In this document: in pieces, positions 1 to 8,488 of the stretch | How positions within the stretch are numbered: the first letter of the stretch is position 1 | How the letters are laid out: every line of letters begins with the position of its first letter | NCBI GenBank assembly: GCA_903828145.1 | Contig: CAIKKY010000028.1 | Span: 1 to 64,000 of the forward strand | From: an uncultured Hyphomicrobiales bacterium | GTDB lineage: Bacteria > Pseudomonadota > Alphaproteobacteria > Rhizobiales > Devosiaceae | Direction: 5' to 3' | DNA length: 64,000 bases | Made by a program: the position numbers and the translations under genes | The notes under the pieces: generated by a model | Database searches by the model: none | Told to the model about the DNA's origin: nothing | Seen by the model: only the letters and a program-made list of their open reading frames with translations

Positions 1-1
1 A

Positions 2-154
2 TATGTCAAAGCGCAATTGAGTGAATTTATGCTTTTCAGTGCCCAATTCCCTGATGGCAACGTTTTTGCGACTGGTGATTCTGTCAAGATCGTAATATAC
101 TGGTCAGATGGTAGTTGCGTTGAGGATACGAGCCCCGCTCAATCAAACGGATAA
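2..154 (+). CDS. C-terminal end of a truncated gene, possibly a transporter ATPase TOBE domain
   Basis: An open frame runs in from the left edge and stops with TAA after about 50 codons. The stretch GDSVKIVIYWSDGSCVED has the beta-strand pattern and GD-x-V start often seen in the last TOBE_2 segment of PotA/UgpC-type ABC ATPases, but 50 residues are too few to be sure. It stops about 75 bp before the end of an IS21-type element. Only the tail is visible, so product and start are unknown. Confidence 0.35.
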   Translation, partial: YVKAQLSEFMLFSAQFPDGNVFATGDSVKIVIYWSDGSCVEDTSPAQSNG

Positions 155-204
155 TTGCCGATCTACAACTCTCCACCGCTGCTTGCATTTGATGTTCACC
201 AGCC

Positions 205-790
205 TCAATATAGCGTTGGGTGGTCGAGGTTGTTGATTTGCACTGAGAGTTGACCCGGGATTTTCATTGAGAAGTGACCCGGGTTTATGGTTTGTGCTGC
301 CTCATTGGCCGCGGGTCGAGTCAGGGACTTCTCCTTTCTGGTTTTCGGCTTCGTCGAACTGGCTTTGAAGCGGAAGCTGTCGTTCCCGGTTTCAAGGATG
401 TGGCAGTGGTGGGTGAGGCGGTCGAGGAGTGCGGTTGGTGGTGATGACGACGCTGGTCTGTTCTTAAAGCCTCGAGAGCACGTGGAATAGCAGCGCCCAG
501 CCCGAGGGGCTGAAGGGCAGGTAACCCAGTTCTTCGAGGATGACGAGGTCAAGCTTCGAGAGCCTGTCGGCCATGTGACCTGCCTTGTTTATGGCCTTTT
601 CCTGCTCGAGCGCATTGACCAGATCGAAGGTGGCGAAGAACCTGACCTTCTTGCGATGATGCTCGACGGCCTGGACGCCGAGGGCGGTGGCGATGTGGGT
701 CTTGCCGGTGCCCGGCCCACCGATGAGAACTACGTTGGGGGCGCCCGCCATGAACTCGCCAGCATGCAGTTGGTGACGTTGCCTACAACT
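205..790 (-). pseudogene. istB: Degenerate istB, IS21-family helper ATPase
   Basis: IstB is the AAA+ helper of the IS21 transposase. The middle of the protein is readable in one frame (464 to about 780): Walker A GGPGTGKTH and Walker B-like [13 protein letters not shown]. The C-terminal part ([20 protein letters not shown]) is in a different frame, read to the stop at 205. Between them the stretch RTSVVITTN is still visible, but roughly 16-18 codons expected after it are missing. N-terminally the similarity fades near 790, so about half the usual 250 residues and all of istA are gone. The copy is dead: truncated, internally deleted and frameshifted. What lies at 790-1040 is not recognisable. 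Confidence 0.8.
231..285. repeat. Terminal repeats of an IS21-family element
   Basis: Two near-identical copies stand in tandem: TTGCACTGAGAGTTGACCCG at 238-257 and TTCATTGAGAAGTGACCCGG at about 263-282. Multiple related repeats near each tip, with an outer TG, are typical of IS21-family ends. The decayed istB beside it supports this. The opposite end of the element is not in the window. Confidence 0.6.
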
Positions 791-1040
791 TCTATCCAGC
801 GTGACTTAGACTCGGGCGGTTGAGTTGGCCGCTCTGGCCGTGGTGAGCGACGGGGGCTGTCCATGAAGGCATCAAGGCTGCCGCCAACAAGGTGCCGTGC
901 GCCCCTGAATGTCGTACGCAAACCGTGCTGATCGAGAGTGGACCATAGACATATTGCATTTGGGGGCGTGGCAAAATACTCCACAAATATGGAGCGCCAA
1001 TCTAGCTGCAGGCCTTGTTCCTTGGTTTCCCGGCAGAATG

Positions 1041-1056
1041 CGGTATTATTATACCG
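1041..1056. promoter_or_regulatory. Palindrome upstream of the HGGxSTG gene
   Basis: CGGTATTATTATACCG has perfect 6-bp arms (CGGTAT/ATACCG) around TATT. It lies 25 bp before a start codon that has a good GGAGGT ribosome site, so it could be an operator or a promoter-overlapping site. No regulator is identified. Confidence 0.3.
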
Positions 1057-1081
1057 TCAATCCATGGACGGAGGTGCAACT

Positions 1082-1354
1082 ATGCCTACACTCGGAAAGC
1101 AGCTGTTTGGCCCCGATTGGCCGGGTCAGCGGTGCGGGGCAATCGCCCGGTCGGGGGTGCAGTGCAAGAACCCGGCGGTGACTGGACGCAAGCGGTGCCG
1201 CTCACATGGCGGGAAAGCCGGCGCGCCGAAAGGTGAGCGGAACGGCAACTACCGGCACGGGGAGTTCACCAAACAGGCCATAGAACGGCACCGTCAGGAT
1301 CGAGCCAAGTTAACTGAAATGGCCAAGCTCGCTCGAAAGCTGGGTTTGATCTGA
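1082..1354 (+). CDS. HGGxSTG-type small protein of mobile elements
   Basis: This 90-residue basic protein contains paired cysteines (RCGAIARSGVQCKNPAV) followed by a C-x-x-HGG-x-x-GAPKG core and a NGNYRHG tail. That is the pattern of the HGGxSTG-domain proteins found in phages and integrative elements of Alphaproteobacteria. The cysteines and histidines could bind zinc, but the function of the family is unknown to me. The ATG at 1082 is chosen because GGAGGT ends 6 bp upstream; the frame is open further upstream without a ribosome site. It points away from the primase-integrase block and is probably element cargo. Confidence 0.65.
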   Translation: MPTLGKQLFGPDWPGQRCGAIARSGVQCKNPAVTGRKRCRSHGGKAGAPKGERNGNYRHGEFTKQAIERHRQDRAKLTEMAKLARKLGLI

Positions 1355-1401
1355 CCGGGGCACTGCTTGCCGACGACCTGAAGGTCGCCGGCAAGTAAAT
1401 G

Positions 1402-1629
1402 TCACGCCTTAGTGATCCACACTGGGAGCTCGGTTACGATGCGCTTTTTCAGCAAAACAAAGCTTGGCGGGGTTTTATAACCTTCGTCTTTGAGCACGCC
1501 GTTTGTGACTAGCATTTTCAATAGAAGCTCACTGAAATTGTTGTCGTCTGCTGGCCCAAATAGCAGGAAATCACTGATTTCCTGGAGCAGCATCTGGGCT
1601 GCGCGGCCGATTTTTTCTTCTGAGGTCAT
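1402..1629 (-). CDS. Hypothetical small protein of the integrative element
   Basis: A 75-residue frame from ATG 1629, beginning MTSEEKIGRAAQMLLQEISD and ending VWITKA. It is predicted mostly helical, acidic in the first half (FGPADDNNF) and basic near the end (LLKKR). I do not recognise it. It is the next minus-strand frame after the primase-helicase, about 170 bp downstream, so it may be the last gene of that leftward operon. The ribosome site is weak (AGAGAAAA). The upstream extension to 1734 is less likely. Confidence 0.4.
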   Translation of the reverse strand: MTSEEKIGRAAQMLLQEISDFLLFGPADDNNFSELLLKMLVTNGVLKDEGYKTPPSFVLLKKRIVTELPVWITKA

Positions 1630-1796
1630 TTTGTTTTCTCTAGATTGCTCGGGGATGGGGATCTGGCCCAGCACCCGGTGGGCCAGGTGCAGAGGTGAAG
1701 ACCGCCGCCAGAACCTTTTCCCTCTCCCCCACATATATATCCCACCTAATATATTGCTGTTTTTGACCGACGTTTAGGAGTGAGCTCTTCACCTCT

Positions 1797-4745
1797 TCAC
1801 CCCCTTGGGCTCGGGGCGGGGGGGAGGGGGTACGTCTTGACCGCGGGCACGGCTACGTCAGAGCCTGAGCCGACCAAGCTAAGGCGGGGAGGAATAGTCT
1901 GGCCCGCTTGGGCCATAGTTTCCGCCGGCCGCCGAGGCGGCAAGAGCCAGCCCGGTTTCTTTCCACCGGATGAGTTTACCCGCCTTGCTGAGCCGTTTTG
2001 GTCGGTTGTCCAGAGGTCGCCGTCCCGGAACTCAGCCAAGCCCGAGGCAAGCCAAAGACGACGGAGAGCCGCTTGAATGGCTTTGACTGTGCTCGGGCCG
2101 GGAACGGGATCGTCGAGATCACTACAAACTTGAATGGCGGTTCGCCGAGTGCCAGAAGCCGGTTTGCCCCAGTCGTAACGCTGATCGAGTTTCTCCTCGA
2201 TGGGGAGAACCGCCCGGTACCGTTCGGCGTTGGCGGCGAGAACCGGTTCCTCGTCCTTGGTCGGCCACCAACGCTCACCGGCGGTGTACCGGTGCCAGGC
2301 CTCGGCCCAAAGCTGATCGATCTCGTCATCGCTCCAACCGGGGTCAACCTGTGTCACCGCCAGGGGTACGAAGCGGCGGTTGCCGGTGGGGTCGGACAGG
2401 AAGTGCTCCTCGTTGACGCTGGCGAAGAACGCCGTGCGTCTCAGGAACGTCGAGGCGGCTCGGGCGTAGGGCAGCCGGATCTCGTCCATGTCCTTGCTGA
2501 CGAAGGCCTTCAGCGCGGCGATGTCGGATTTCTTGAAGGTGGCTTCGAGCTCGCCCAACTCGCAGATCCAACAGGAGACAGCGAGCTTGTGACTATCTTT
2601 GTTGCGGAGATCGAGGACCTGCCCCTCTTTCATGTACTGGCGGAGCGCCCGAGGCAGCCACCTCCTCAGCCCCTTGGTTTTGCCCAGGCCCTGACCGCCT
2701 TGGAAGACAATGATGCTTTCGAAATGCGCCCGTGTTTCGGTATCAAGCCCACGGGCAATCGACGCATGGTCGGCCGCAGCAACGGCCTGCAAAAGCGCGA
2801 TCCGCACCGCGATGCGCGCGACCTCGGGGTCACGGGGCCCCATCACGGCGGCAAGCTTGTCGAACCTCGGCGCGCCATCCCACGGGAGGGGCTTAAGGTA
2901 GTCCGTGACCGGGTTACGAGCGTTCTCGTCGGCAAGGGCGAGAAAATGCGCGTCGAAGTTTTCGGTCGGCACTTCATTCAGCGCACACAGGCTCCGCATG
3001 AGCGAAAAAAGGGCCGACCCCTTGTTGTCGCCACTGCCCTCATCAACCCCGACGCAGCCAATCTCTTTTGAGATCAGGTTGTATGCAGGCATTACGCCAT
3101 AAGCCCGGGTAAGGTGCCGGACATCTTCGCGGTGGTCCAAAATCACGACGCGCTTCGGCTCGTGACGGACAAAGGGGAACCCGGACGGGGGCAGCCTCTG
3201 GTCAAAGGCAACGTCGATCAGCGGCACGGGCTCGGTCTCGCCGGAATGGCGCGCGATCTTGCTCCTGACTTTCGCAACCTCCTCCTGAAGCTGCTGACGC
3301 TTGGTGCCGAGGCCCAGCGCTTTGGCGACGGCAGTTTCGGCTTGGGCCGCGACGATTGAATTGACTTCGGCATTTGCCAGCGCGGCGACGAGGCGGGCGT
3401 GATCAGCACCTCCAGCTTCAATAGCCGCAAAAATGCTCTGATCGTCATGAGCCAGGCGATAAGTCGTGCTGCCGTGCGCGAAGGAGTGCACCACAGGTCC
3501 GCGCCCGGAGTTCCAGAAAAACTTCCCGACGGCGCGACCGCCGTCGTAGTCGGGCTCAACCGGGTCGAGGCATAGCTTCCCGTCAAAGTCAGCGCCTTTG
3601 GGGCCCAGCAAATCGCCAACAGTGACGACGATGCCATCCTCGAAAATGACGGTGTCGGACCCGGCCAGCATCATCCTGTCGTATCGCAAATGCGCTGCGT
3701 GCGCGGCGGTGTCTGCTGCGACGCCCCTTCCTGTCAGTTCAGCAATTTTGGCCCGCTTGATGGCCCCTTTCACTGTCTTCGCGTGCGGCTCGAGGGTCGC
3801 AGCGGCCGCCTTCATGTTCCTCGCTGCTGCAATACGGTCCGCTTCCGTTAGGAGCACCGCATCGACGTCGAGGAAGTCTCCCTCGAGATTGATTGTCAGC
3901 ATACCGCCCGGAGCGTAGGTCAGGGCTTCGCAGAGGTCTGGCGCGACAAAAACGGGTTGCGTCGGTCGTCCAAGCGCCTGGTCCGCCAAGCTGCGGAAAT
4001 GCGTGGCCCCCGCACGACTAACAAACGCAAAGCAGTGCCGGCCGCGACCCCATGCGCGGAGGTGAAGGCTCTCAAGAAGATGGGGGACTTTGCGGCCATC
4101 GTTCACGACGATATGCACGTGCCAGCCACCGGGACCGCTGACGATCTCCGCCGTATTCTTGTTCTGGAGCATCGAAGACGATGAAGGCAGAACCAGCATC
4201 GGGCAGTCGGCCAGTTCGGGGGCCAGTTCGATAAGTGCGGCGCGGACCTCATGAGGGGACAAACAGTCGTTCGGCACTTCTGGCCAAAGCGCCGTCACCT
4301 GGTCGGCCCGCTTCTTGTCCATGTCGATAGTCGCGATCGCCGGGCCTTCGCGGAAGGACAAGTGCTCCTTCGTCGCGGAGACCAGGTCAGGCAAATCGTC
4401 CGGAGAGAAGGCGTTCATCGCTCCCGCAAGAACCCCTTTACTGACAATGGTTCCCGTTTCGAGCGATCCCTCGAAAGTGCCCGCGAAGAAGATGGTTTCG
4501 GGGCCAGTCTCCTCGATGAATTTAAGTCCTTCGGCAGCCGTCTCAAACTGAAGGTTCAGCAGTTCTGCGGGCTGCGACCTTTTTCCGATGACGGTCTTGA
4601 TGAGTGCTCCGTCTTTTCCAAGGTCAAAGCGCTTGCCGACCGGCTGCTCATAGCGCGCGCCACTGAGGCGAATTTTCTTGCGCGGTATCAGTCCGCAATC
4701 TGCTGTGGGGTGCGTGCTGGTGCGCGCGTTCTTTTCAGTCGTCAT
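1797..4745 (-). CDS. Primase-polymerase/VapE-type helicase fusion
   Basis: This 982-residue replication protein has two halves. The N-terminal half has archaeo-eukaryotic primase features: an acidic IDMD pair near 140-143, a serine run near 188-191 and GGWHVHI near 206-212. The C-terminal half is a virulence-associated-E type P-loop ATPase: Walker A GGQGLGKT at 683-690, Walker B region CWICELGELE near 725-734, and SVNEEHFLSDPTGNRRF near 776-792, a sensor/arginine region typical of VapE. Such proteins start replication of phage satellites and integrative elements. The ATG at 4745 has a strong GGAGGT 5 bp upstream. The C-terminus is a proline-rich tail. It follows the HTH and integrase genes in the same direction. 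Confidence 0.85.
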   Translation of the reverse strand: MTTEKNARTSTHPTADCGLIPRKKIRLSGARYEQPVGKRFDLGKDGALIKTVIGKRSQPAELLNLQFETAAEGLKFIEETGPETIFFAGTFEGSLETGTIVSKGVLAGAMNAFSPDDLPDLVSATKEHLSFREGPAIATIDMDKKRADQVTALWPEVPNDCLSPHEVRAALIELAPELADCPMLVLPSSSSMLQNKNTAEIVSGPGGWHVHIVVNDGRKVPHLLESLHLRAWGRGRHCFAFVSRAGATHFRSLADQALGRPTQPVFVAPDLCEALTYAPGGMLTINLEGDFLDVDAVLLTEADRIAAARNMKAAAATLEPHAKTVKGAIKRAKIAELTGRGVAADTAAHAAHLRYDRMMLAGSDTVIFEDGIVVTVGDLLGPKGADFDGKLCLDPVEPDYDGGRAVGKFFWNSGRGPVVHSFAHGSTTYRLAHDDQSIFAAIEAGGADHARLVAALANAEVNSIVAAQAETAVAKALGLGTKRQQLQEEVAKVRSKIARHSGETEPVPLIDVAFDQRLPPSGFPFVRHEPKRVVILDHREDVRHLTRAYGVMPAYNLISKEIGCVGVDEGSGDNKGSALFSLMRSLCALNEVPTENFDAHFLALADENARNPVTDYLKPLPWDGAPRFDKLAAVMGPRDPEVARIAVRIALLQAVAAADHASIARGLDTETRAHFESIIVFQGGQGLGKTKGLRRWLPRALRQYMKEGQVLDLRNKDSHKLAVSCWICELGELEATFKKSDIAALKAFVSKDMDEIRLPYARAASTFLRRTAFFASVNEEHFLSDPTGNRRFVPLAVTQVDPGWSDDEIDQLWAEAWHRYTAGERWWPTKDEEPVLAANAERYRAVLPIEEKLDQRYDWGKPASGTRRTAIQVCSDLDDPVPGPSTVKAIQAALRRLWLASGLAEFRDGDLWTTDQNGSARRVNSSGGKKPGWLLPPRRPAETMAQAGQTIPPRLSLVGSGSDVAVPAVKTYPLPPAPSPRG

Positions 4746-4857
4746 TTGACACCTCCAAATGGCATCTGATTTTTGAACGAGAAGCGCCTGCCCGACGCAT
4801 AAGGTGCGGCGGCGCGAGGGCTGCGGTCAGTGAAAGGGAATTTGCGGGGCGCGGGCC

Positions 4858-5190
4858 TTAGCCCGGACCACCCCTAACCGGGGAGGCGGCGTCCAATTTG
4901 GACTGTGCGAATTCCAACAGTTCCGCCGTGCGGCAAATCGCGCGACCGTTGACCCGCCGCCATACCAAAGGCCAAGTCTCTAGTGTCCGTCTGGACACTG
5001 GGAACAGTCGAGATGTCACGAGGGCCGCGCCAGTTCGGCGGTCAACGTAGGTTGGAAGGTTCGACGTGTCGGCGGCACCGCTCAAGAAGGTGTTTTCCCC
5101 AGAGACACGGTCTTCATTCTCGTCAAGTGCACTACTTTCCGCCGGGGTGCATCGACCGCGGGGGAAGTGTTTTGCGCGTTCCGTTTGCAT
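4858..5190 (-). CDS. Helix-turn-helix DNA-binding protein, excisionase/AlpA-like
   Basis: Of 110 residues, the second half (from about residue 45) reads LPTYVDRRTGAALVTSRLF, then VSRRTLETWPLVWRRVNGR and a helical end. This is the layout of a MerR/AlpA-like winged helix: a tier of DNA-contacting residues, an RTLETW recognition helix and a turn before a wing. Such proteins lie beside integrases as excisionases or as activators of the replication gene. It sits between a hypothetical gene and the primase-helicase, all leftward, 112 bp before the latter. The first 40 residues look disordered and the start is uncertain, as no clear ribosome site precedes 5190. Confidence 0.6.
   Translation of the reverse strand: MQTERAKHFPRGRCTPAESSALDENEDRVSGENTFLSGAADTSNLPTYVDRRTGAALVTSRLFPVSRRTLETWPLVWRRVNGRAICRTAELLEFAQSKLDAASPVRGGPG
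4982..4999. repeat. Inverted repeat AGTGTCC-GTCT-GGACACT
   Basis: The 7-bp arms are perfect. The right arm, GGACACT, recurs at 7195-7201 just upstream of the integrase start. Both are inside the element, so they could be binding sites for its own regulator, but the first copy lies inside a coding region and two copies may be chance. Confidence 0.2.
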
Positions 5191-5256
5191 GCTTAGTGCT
5201 CCAGTTGGCTATTGCCTGCCAATTGGTGCCACCAAGGAAGCGTAAGTTGACCGGAG

Positions 5257-5922
5257 CTATTTTACGCTCTCGCTAACTGCTGACCTGGGTCTTCTCTTTG
5301 CGTAGTGCCGCCAACTGCCTAGGAGTTTGGCGGTGATCGACCGTTTCCGGTATTTGAGGCCGATCCCATTTAAAGCGCGGGCAACCTGCGCGTCAGCCTC
5401 CGGCCATGTCAGCCGCTTTTGGTCCCGCACAATTGAAGCTGCCTCTAGGGCCATGTTGACTAGCTCATGCTGCTCCGCAGAGTTCAAAGCTCCTCCAAGC
5501 CCTTCAGCGGGCTTAAGGCGAGTGTCGACTAACCCATTATCTAGGTCTTTGAGGGCTCGAATTAGACCGCTCAAAAGCTCTGTCGCCGGGTGGGAAACAA
5601 AGACAACGGTCTGCGCATCGGCACCGATTTCCTTGTTCATTAAGTCGGCAACGGCCGCCTTGAGTGCATCCAGTACGTAAATGGCTTGTGCCCGGGTCCA
5701 CCCAACGGTTGCCTCAGCATCCAACTCCATAACGGTGAGTTGGGTGTGGAGCGCCTCAAGCGTATCGATATGCTTTCCCCGCGGGCTTTGTTCATCGGCG
5801 GCGTAAGTAAGGGCAAGTTCAATGCCGACTGGTTCATTGCCGTTATTATGCTCGGCTACCCCGGGCTCTGCCTTGTCTCGCTTCGATGGTGACTGCCGTT
5901 TCAAGTTTATCCCCCCAAACAC
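5257..5922 (-). CDS. Hypothetical protein of the integrative element
   Basis: A 221-residue, largely helical soluble protein with no motif I recognise. It has an acidic helical middle (LEALHTQLTVMELDAEA, then AIYVLDALKAAVADLMNKE) and a basic C-terminus (KRRPRSAVSE). The start overlaps the end of the integrase gene by 77 bp in another frame, so it is probably translated from the integrase transcript. The GTG at 5922 has no clear ribosome site. A TTG at 5904 preceded by GGGGGG is an alternative start. Confidence 0.5.
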   Translation of the reverse strand: MFGGINLKRQSPSKRDKAEPGVAEHNNGNEPVGIELALTYAADEQSPRGKHIDTLEALHTQLTVMELDAEATVGWTRAQAIYVLDALKAAVADLMNKEIGADAQTVVFVSHPATELLSGLIRALKDLDNGLVDTRLKPAEGLGGALNSAEQHELVNMALEAASIVRDQKRLTWPEADAQVARALNGIGLKYRKRSITAKLLGSWRHYAKRRPRSAVSESVK

Positions 5923-7168
5923 TCATAGCTGTTAGCTGTTCCGGCCACCGTTGCGCCCTCTGGTAGACGCCGAGTACGCCACCTCGGGTGCCGCTTTGTC
6001 GATGGTTTAGCACTGCGTCAGCCACGGTTTCTGGCACGCCAGCTTCCCCGAGAGCAGTAGCAAACGAGCGCCTAAAATCGTGAAAGCTCCAGTCCGGTGT
6101 CCCAGGGGCAGCCGCCTGCATGTGCTCGATAATGTCACTAAACGTCTGGATCTGGGTGCCTGCACGCGGTGAGGGAAAAACCAAGCCGTGGCTCGGATTT
6201 CCTGCTTCAGACTGCCGGCGCTTTAAGATGCAGAGGGCTAAAGGGTGGAGATGAAGCCGGTGCGCCTCCCGGTTTTTGGTCATATGCGCCGGCTGCGACC
6301 AAATCGCCGCGTCTAAATTTACGTGTGACCAATCCATGGCTGCTGCCTCGCCACGTCGGCAGGGTATGGCGATCAGGAAACGGACAAGGTCGCGATGAAC
6401 GGGATGTAGGCCTGGTGCAGCCTCCGCGGCGCTCCAGAGCTTAGCCAACTCAGGTAAAGTCAGGAAACGCTCTCGCGCGGGCACAGCTCTCGGGCGACTG
6501 GGCTTCGCGATTAACAAGCATGGGTTCGCTGCCAAGGAGCCCTGGTCCTGTGCCCAGTCGAAAAATCGCGAGAGCGCTCCGAACCGATGTTTGGCGGCCG
6601 CCGGCTTGGTGGCGCTTGCTTCAAGCATGCGACGGATATCAACTGCCGTAATCTCATCGACAGGTTTGTTGATGCAATTCATCTCGCGCAACGCCGCTTC
6701 GGCGTTTGCCAGTTCACCCGCCACGTGGCGCGGGGACAGCGAGCCGTGCCCTCTCAGGTTCCGACGTCTCGGTAACGCCGATCGGTAAAGGTCAAATATG
6801 ACCCCCGTGGCCCGCGAATGTTTCGACGCCGCTGCGTTGATGGCCGTTTTACGTTCGGTGGCAGGGTCTTTGCCAATCTTGTTGGCCCCCTTGTGCTGGT
6901 TTGCCTCACGGCGGGCATCGTCCGGGGCGTGCGTCTCGGGGTTGCCGATGGTGATCGACTGGGAGGCGAACCGTTTTCCAGTCAACGGGTTCGTGCCACG
7001 CGGCTTGTACGAGTAGGTCCACGACATCGAGGTGGCGTTCACCACCAGCGCGAGGCCACGACACTCGGCATCTGAAACAACCAATCGCTGGGAGTTCGAG
7101 CGCCGACGCCAAGCAGCGTCGATAACTGACCGGGTAATTTTGAGGGGGCCCTCGCGCAAGACCTGCAT
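5846..7168 (-). CDS. int: Tyrosine-type site-specific integrase
   Basis: This 440-residue phage-type integrase catalyses integration and excision through a tyrosine intermediate. The N-terminus has the DUF4102-like arm-binding pattern (the SWTYSYKPRGTNPLTGKRFA region and ITIGNPETHAPDDAR). A core-binding helical domain follows, near residues 150-215. The catalytic domain shows IPCRRGEAAAMDW (first Arg), HDFRRSFAT (HxxR), LNHRQSG (His) and GVYQR (Tyr). The ATG at 7168 is preferred because TTGGAG lies just upstream; an in-frame TTG at 7180 is possible. It starts 172 bp from a tRNA-Lys 3' fragment, the usual place for an integrase at its attachment site. Confidence 0.9.
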   Translation of the reverse strand: MQVLREGPLKITRSVIDAAWRRRSNSQRLVVSDAECRGLALVVNATSMSWTYSYKPRGTNPLTGKRFASQSITIGNPETHAPDDARREANQHKGANKIGKDPATERKTAINAAASKHSRATGVIFDLYRSALPRRRNLRGHGSLSPRHVAGELANAEAALREMNCINKPVDEITAVDIRRMLEASATKPAAAKHRFGALSRFFDWAQDQGSLAANPCLLIAKPSRPRAVPARERFLTLPELAKLWSAAEAAPGLHPVHRDLVRFLIAIPCRRGEAAAMDWSHVNLDAAIWSQPAHMTKNREAHRLHLHPLALCILKRRQSEAGNPSHGLVFPSPRAGTQIQTFSDIIEHMQAAAPGTPDWSFHDFRRSFATALGEAGVPETVADAVLNHRQSGTRGGVLGVYQRAQRWPEQLTAMSVWGDKLETAVTIEARQGRARGSRA

Positions 7169-7340
7169 GTGTTGCTCCAACCTATAGTCTGACCGGACAC
7201 TAACCGGACGTATGTCGCGGAGGCAAGCGGAGATGTTCGGGCGGCTAAGGGGGTTGAAATGCGATACAAGTCCCTAAAAATATGAGGGATTGCAGGCTAT
7301 GGGAGACTAACGGAACACAGCGGAATACATCAACTGAGGA
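7169..7340. other. Integrase promoter/attachment region
   Basis: This 172-bp stretch between the integrase start and the tRNA fragment contains related repeats CCGGACACTAACCGGACG (7193-7210), possible integrase arm-type sites. No gene is seen in it. Confidence 0.3.
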
Positions 7341-7385
7341 CTCTTAATCAGCGGGTCCAAGGTTCGAGTCCTTGTGCACCCACCA
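7341..7385 (+). other. attR-like site: displaced 3' part of tRNA-Lys(CUU)
   Basis: CTCTTAA fits an anticodon loop with CUU, followed by a normal variable loop, a perfect 5-bp T-stem (CAAGG/CCTTG around TTCGAGT) and TGCACCCACCA. No acceptor 5' strand or D-arm lies to the left, and the anticodon stem reads ACTGA-GGA-CTCTTAA, with three extra bases at the junction. It is therefore the 3' piece of a tRNA-Lys gene cut off by integration of the element on its left. The matching 5' half plus element-supplied 3' end would lie beyond the left edge, or has been lost. Confidence 0.7.
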
Positions 7386-7519
7386 AACTTCATCGTGAGG
7401 TTTGGCTTTCCGGTTTTTTCCCTTGGTTTTGAAGCGCCTTTTTGGCGCAGCCCTCATCAGTCCCGTGCAACGTTTTGCGCGGTGAGCTGGGCGTTCCGCC
7501 GAGACCGGCGGGTTCCCTG

Positions 7520-8488
7520 TCACCCCAGCCCTCTCAGCGACCGGGTGGCATCGCGGCGCGCAAGACGCAGGGTTTCCGATGGCGATTCGCCAAACAGCGC
7601 CCGATAGTGGACGCTGAATTCCCCCAGATGCGAAAAGCCGCTGTCGCGCGCTATGCTGGTTACGGTGTCCTCGGGAGAGCCGGCATTCAGCCGGTGCCGG
7701 GCGAAATGCAGGCGTTTGTCGTGCACATAGCGGGAAAGCGTTGTTTGCTCGTAGGTGCGAAATGCGGCCTGCAGCGACCGCACGCTGGTGCCGACGGCGG
7801 CGGCAACATCGATGATGCGGATGTCGTCGCGAAAATGGGCCTCGATGTAATCGCGGGCGCGCTTGTGGGCCTGGGGGATCGCCAGCTCGGGGGCGCGGCT
7901 TTCCGGGTCGGTGAACGCCTGTGCCAGCGCGAGAAACAAGAGATCCTCCTGCGCCGCGCGAAACCGCTGGTTGTTGATGACGGCCGCCGGGGCCTCGTCG
8001 ATGGCGCTGATGACGCGCAGCAGCTGCGAGCGGAACAGGTGCAGTCGACGACCCGGGGTTCCGCCCGCGCGGGCTTCCTTCAGCCGGTGGCGATCATCGC
8101 CCATAAGCTCGTGCTCGGCGAAAGCCCGATCAAGGCCGAAATACAGGCGATCACCCGGCCCATGGACCCGCACCGTGAATTCATCGCGGGGGACGATGAA
8201 GGGCTCATGGGCGGTAATGGACATGCCTTGGCACTCAACGCCCGGGCCGAGGGGCAAGACGATGAACAGTCGCTCAGGCGTGTCGCCCTGAAGTTCCAGT
8301 CCGGCCGGCTCATCTGCGATGATCTGCGCCTGCGGCAGTTGAAACAGGCGGATTGTACCCGCGGCGCCTGCGCCCATGGACAGCGGCCTGACCCGACCGA
8401 TGTGGGGGTTCATCAGCCGATAGGTCGTGAGGAAATCCTCCGACGACCGGCATTCGGCAATGGGAAAGGCACTCAGAAGCTTTGGCAT
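7520..8488 (-). CDS. AraC family transcriptional regulator
   Basis: This protein of about 322 residues has a C-terminal AraC/XylS double helix-turn-helix (last ~105 residues: RARDYIEAHFRDDIRIIDV, SVRSLQAAFR, then IARDSGFSHLGEFSVHYR and FGESPSETLR). The N-terminal ~200 residues resemble the AraC_binding_2 ligand domain. It probably activates or represses a catabolic or stress gene; the target is not evident. ATG 8488 (MPKLLSAFPIAE) is preferred over the GTG at 8539. It is the first intact gene right of the integration site, so it belongs to the resident chromosome. Confidence 0.85.
   Translation of the reverse strand: MPKLLSAFPIAECRSSEDFLTTYRLMNPHIGRVRPLSMGAGAAGTIRLFQLPQAQIIADEPAGLELQGDTPERLFIVLPLGPGVECQGMSITAHEPFIVPRDEFTVRVHGPGDRLYFGLDRAFAEHELMGDDRHRLKEARAGGTPGRRLHLFRSQLLRVISAIDEAPAAVINNQRFRAAQEDLLFLALAQAFTDPESRAPELAIPQAHKRARDYIEAHFRDDIRIIDVAAAVGTSVRSLQAAFRTYEQTTLSRYVHDKRLHFARHRLNAGSPEDTVTSIARDSGFSHLGEFSVHYRALFGESPSETLRLARRDATRSLRGLG

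Noticed and set aside
790-1040. Transposase remnant left of the HGGxSTG gene
   Set aside because: Short overlapping frames (for example 730-984 minus) do not resemble any transposase I know; only the istB part is supportable.
7320-7385. Complete tRNA-Lys gene
   Set aside because: Only the anticodon loop to CCA end is present; there is no D-arm or 5' acceptor strand, so it is an attachment fragment.
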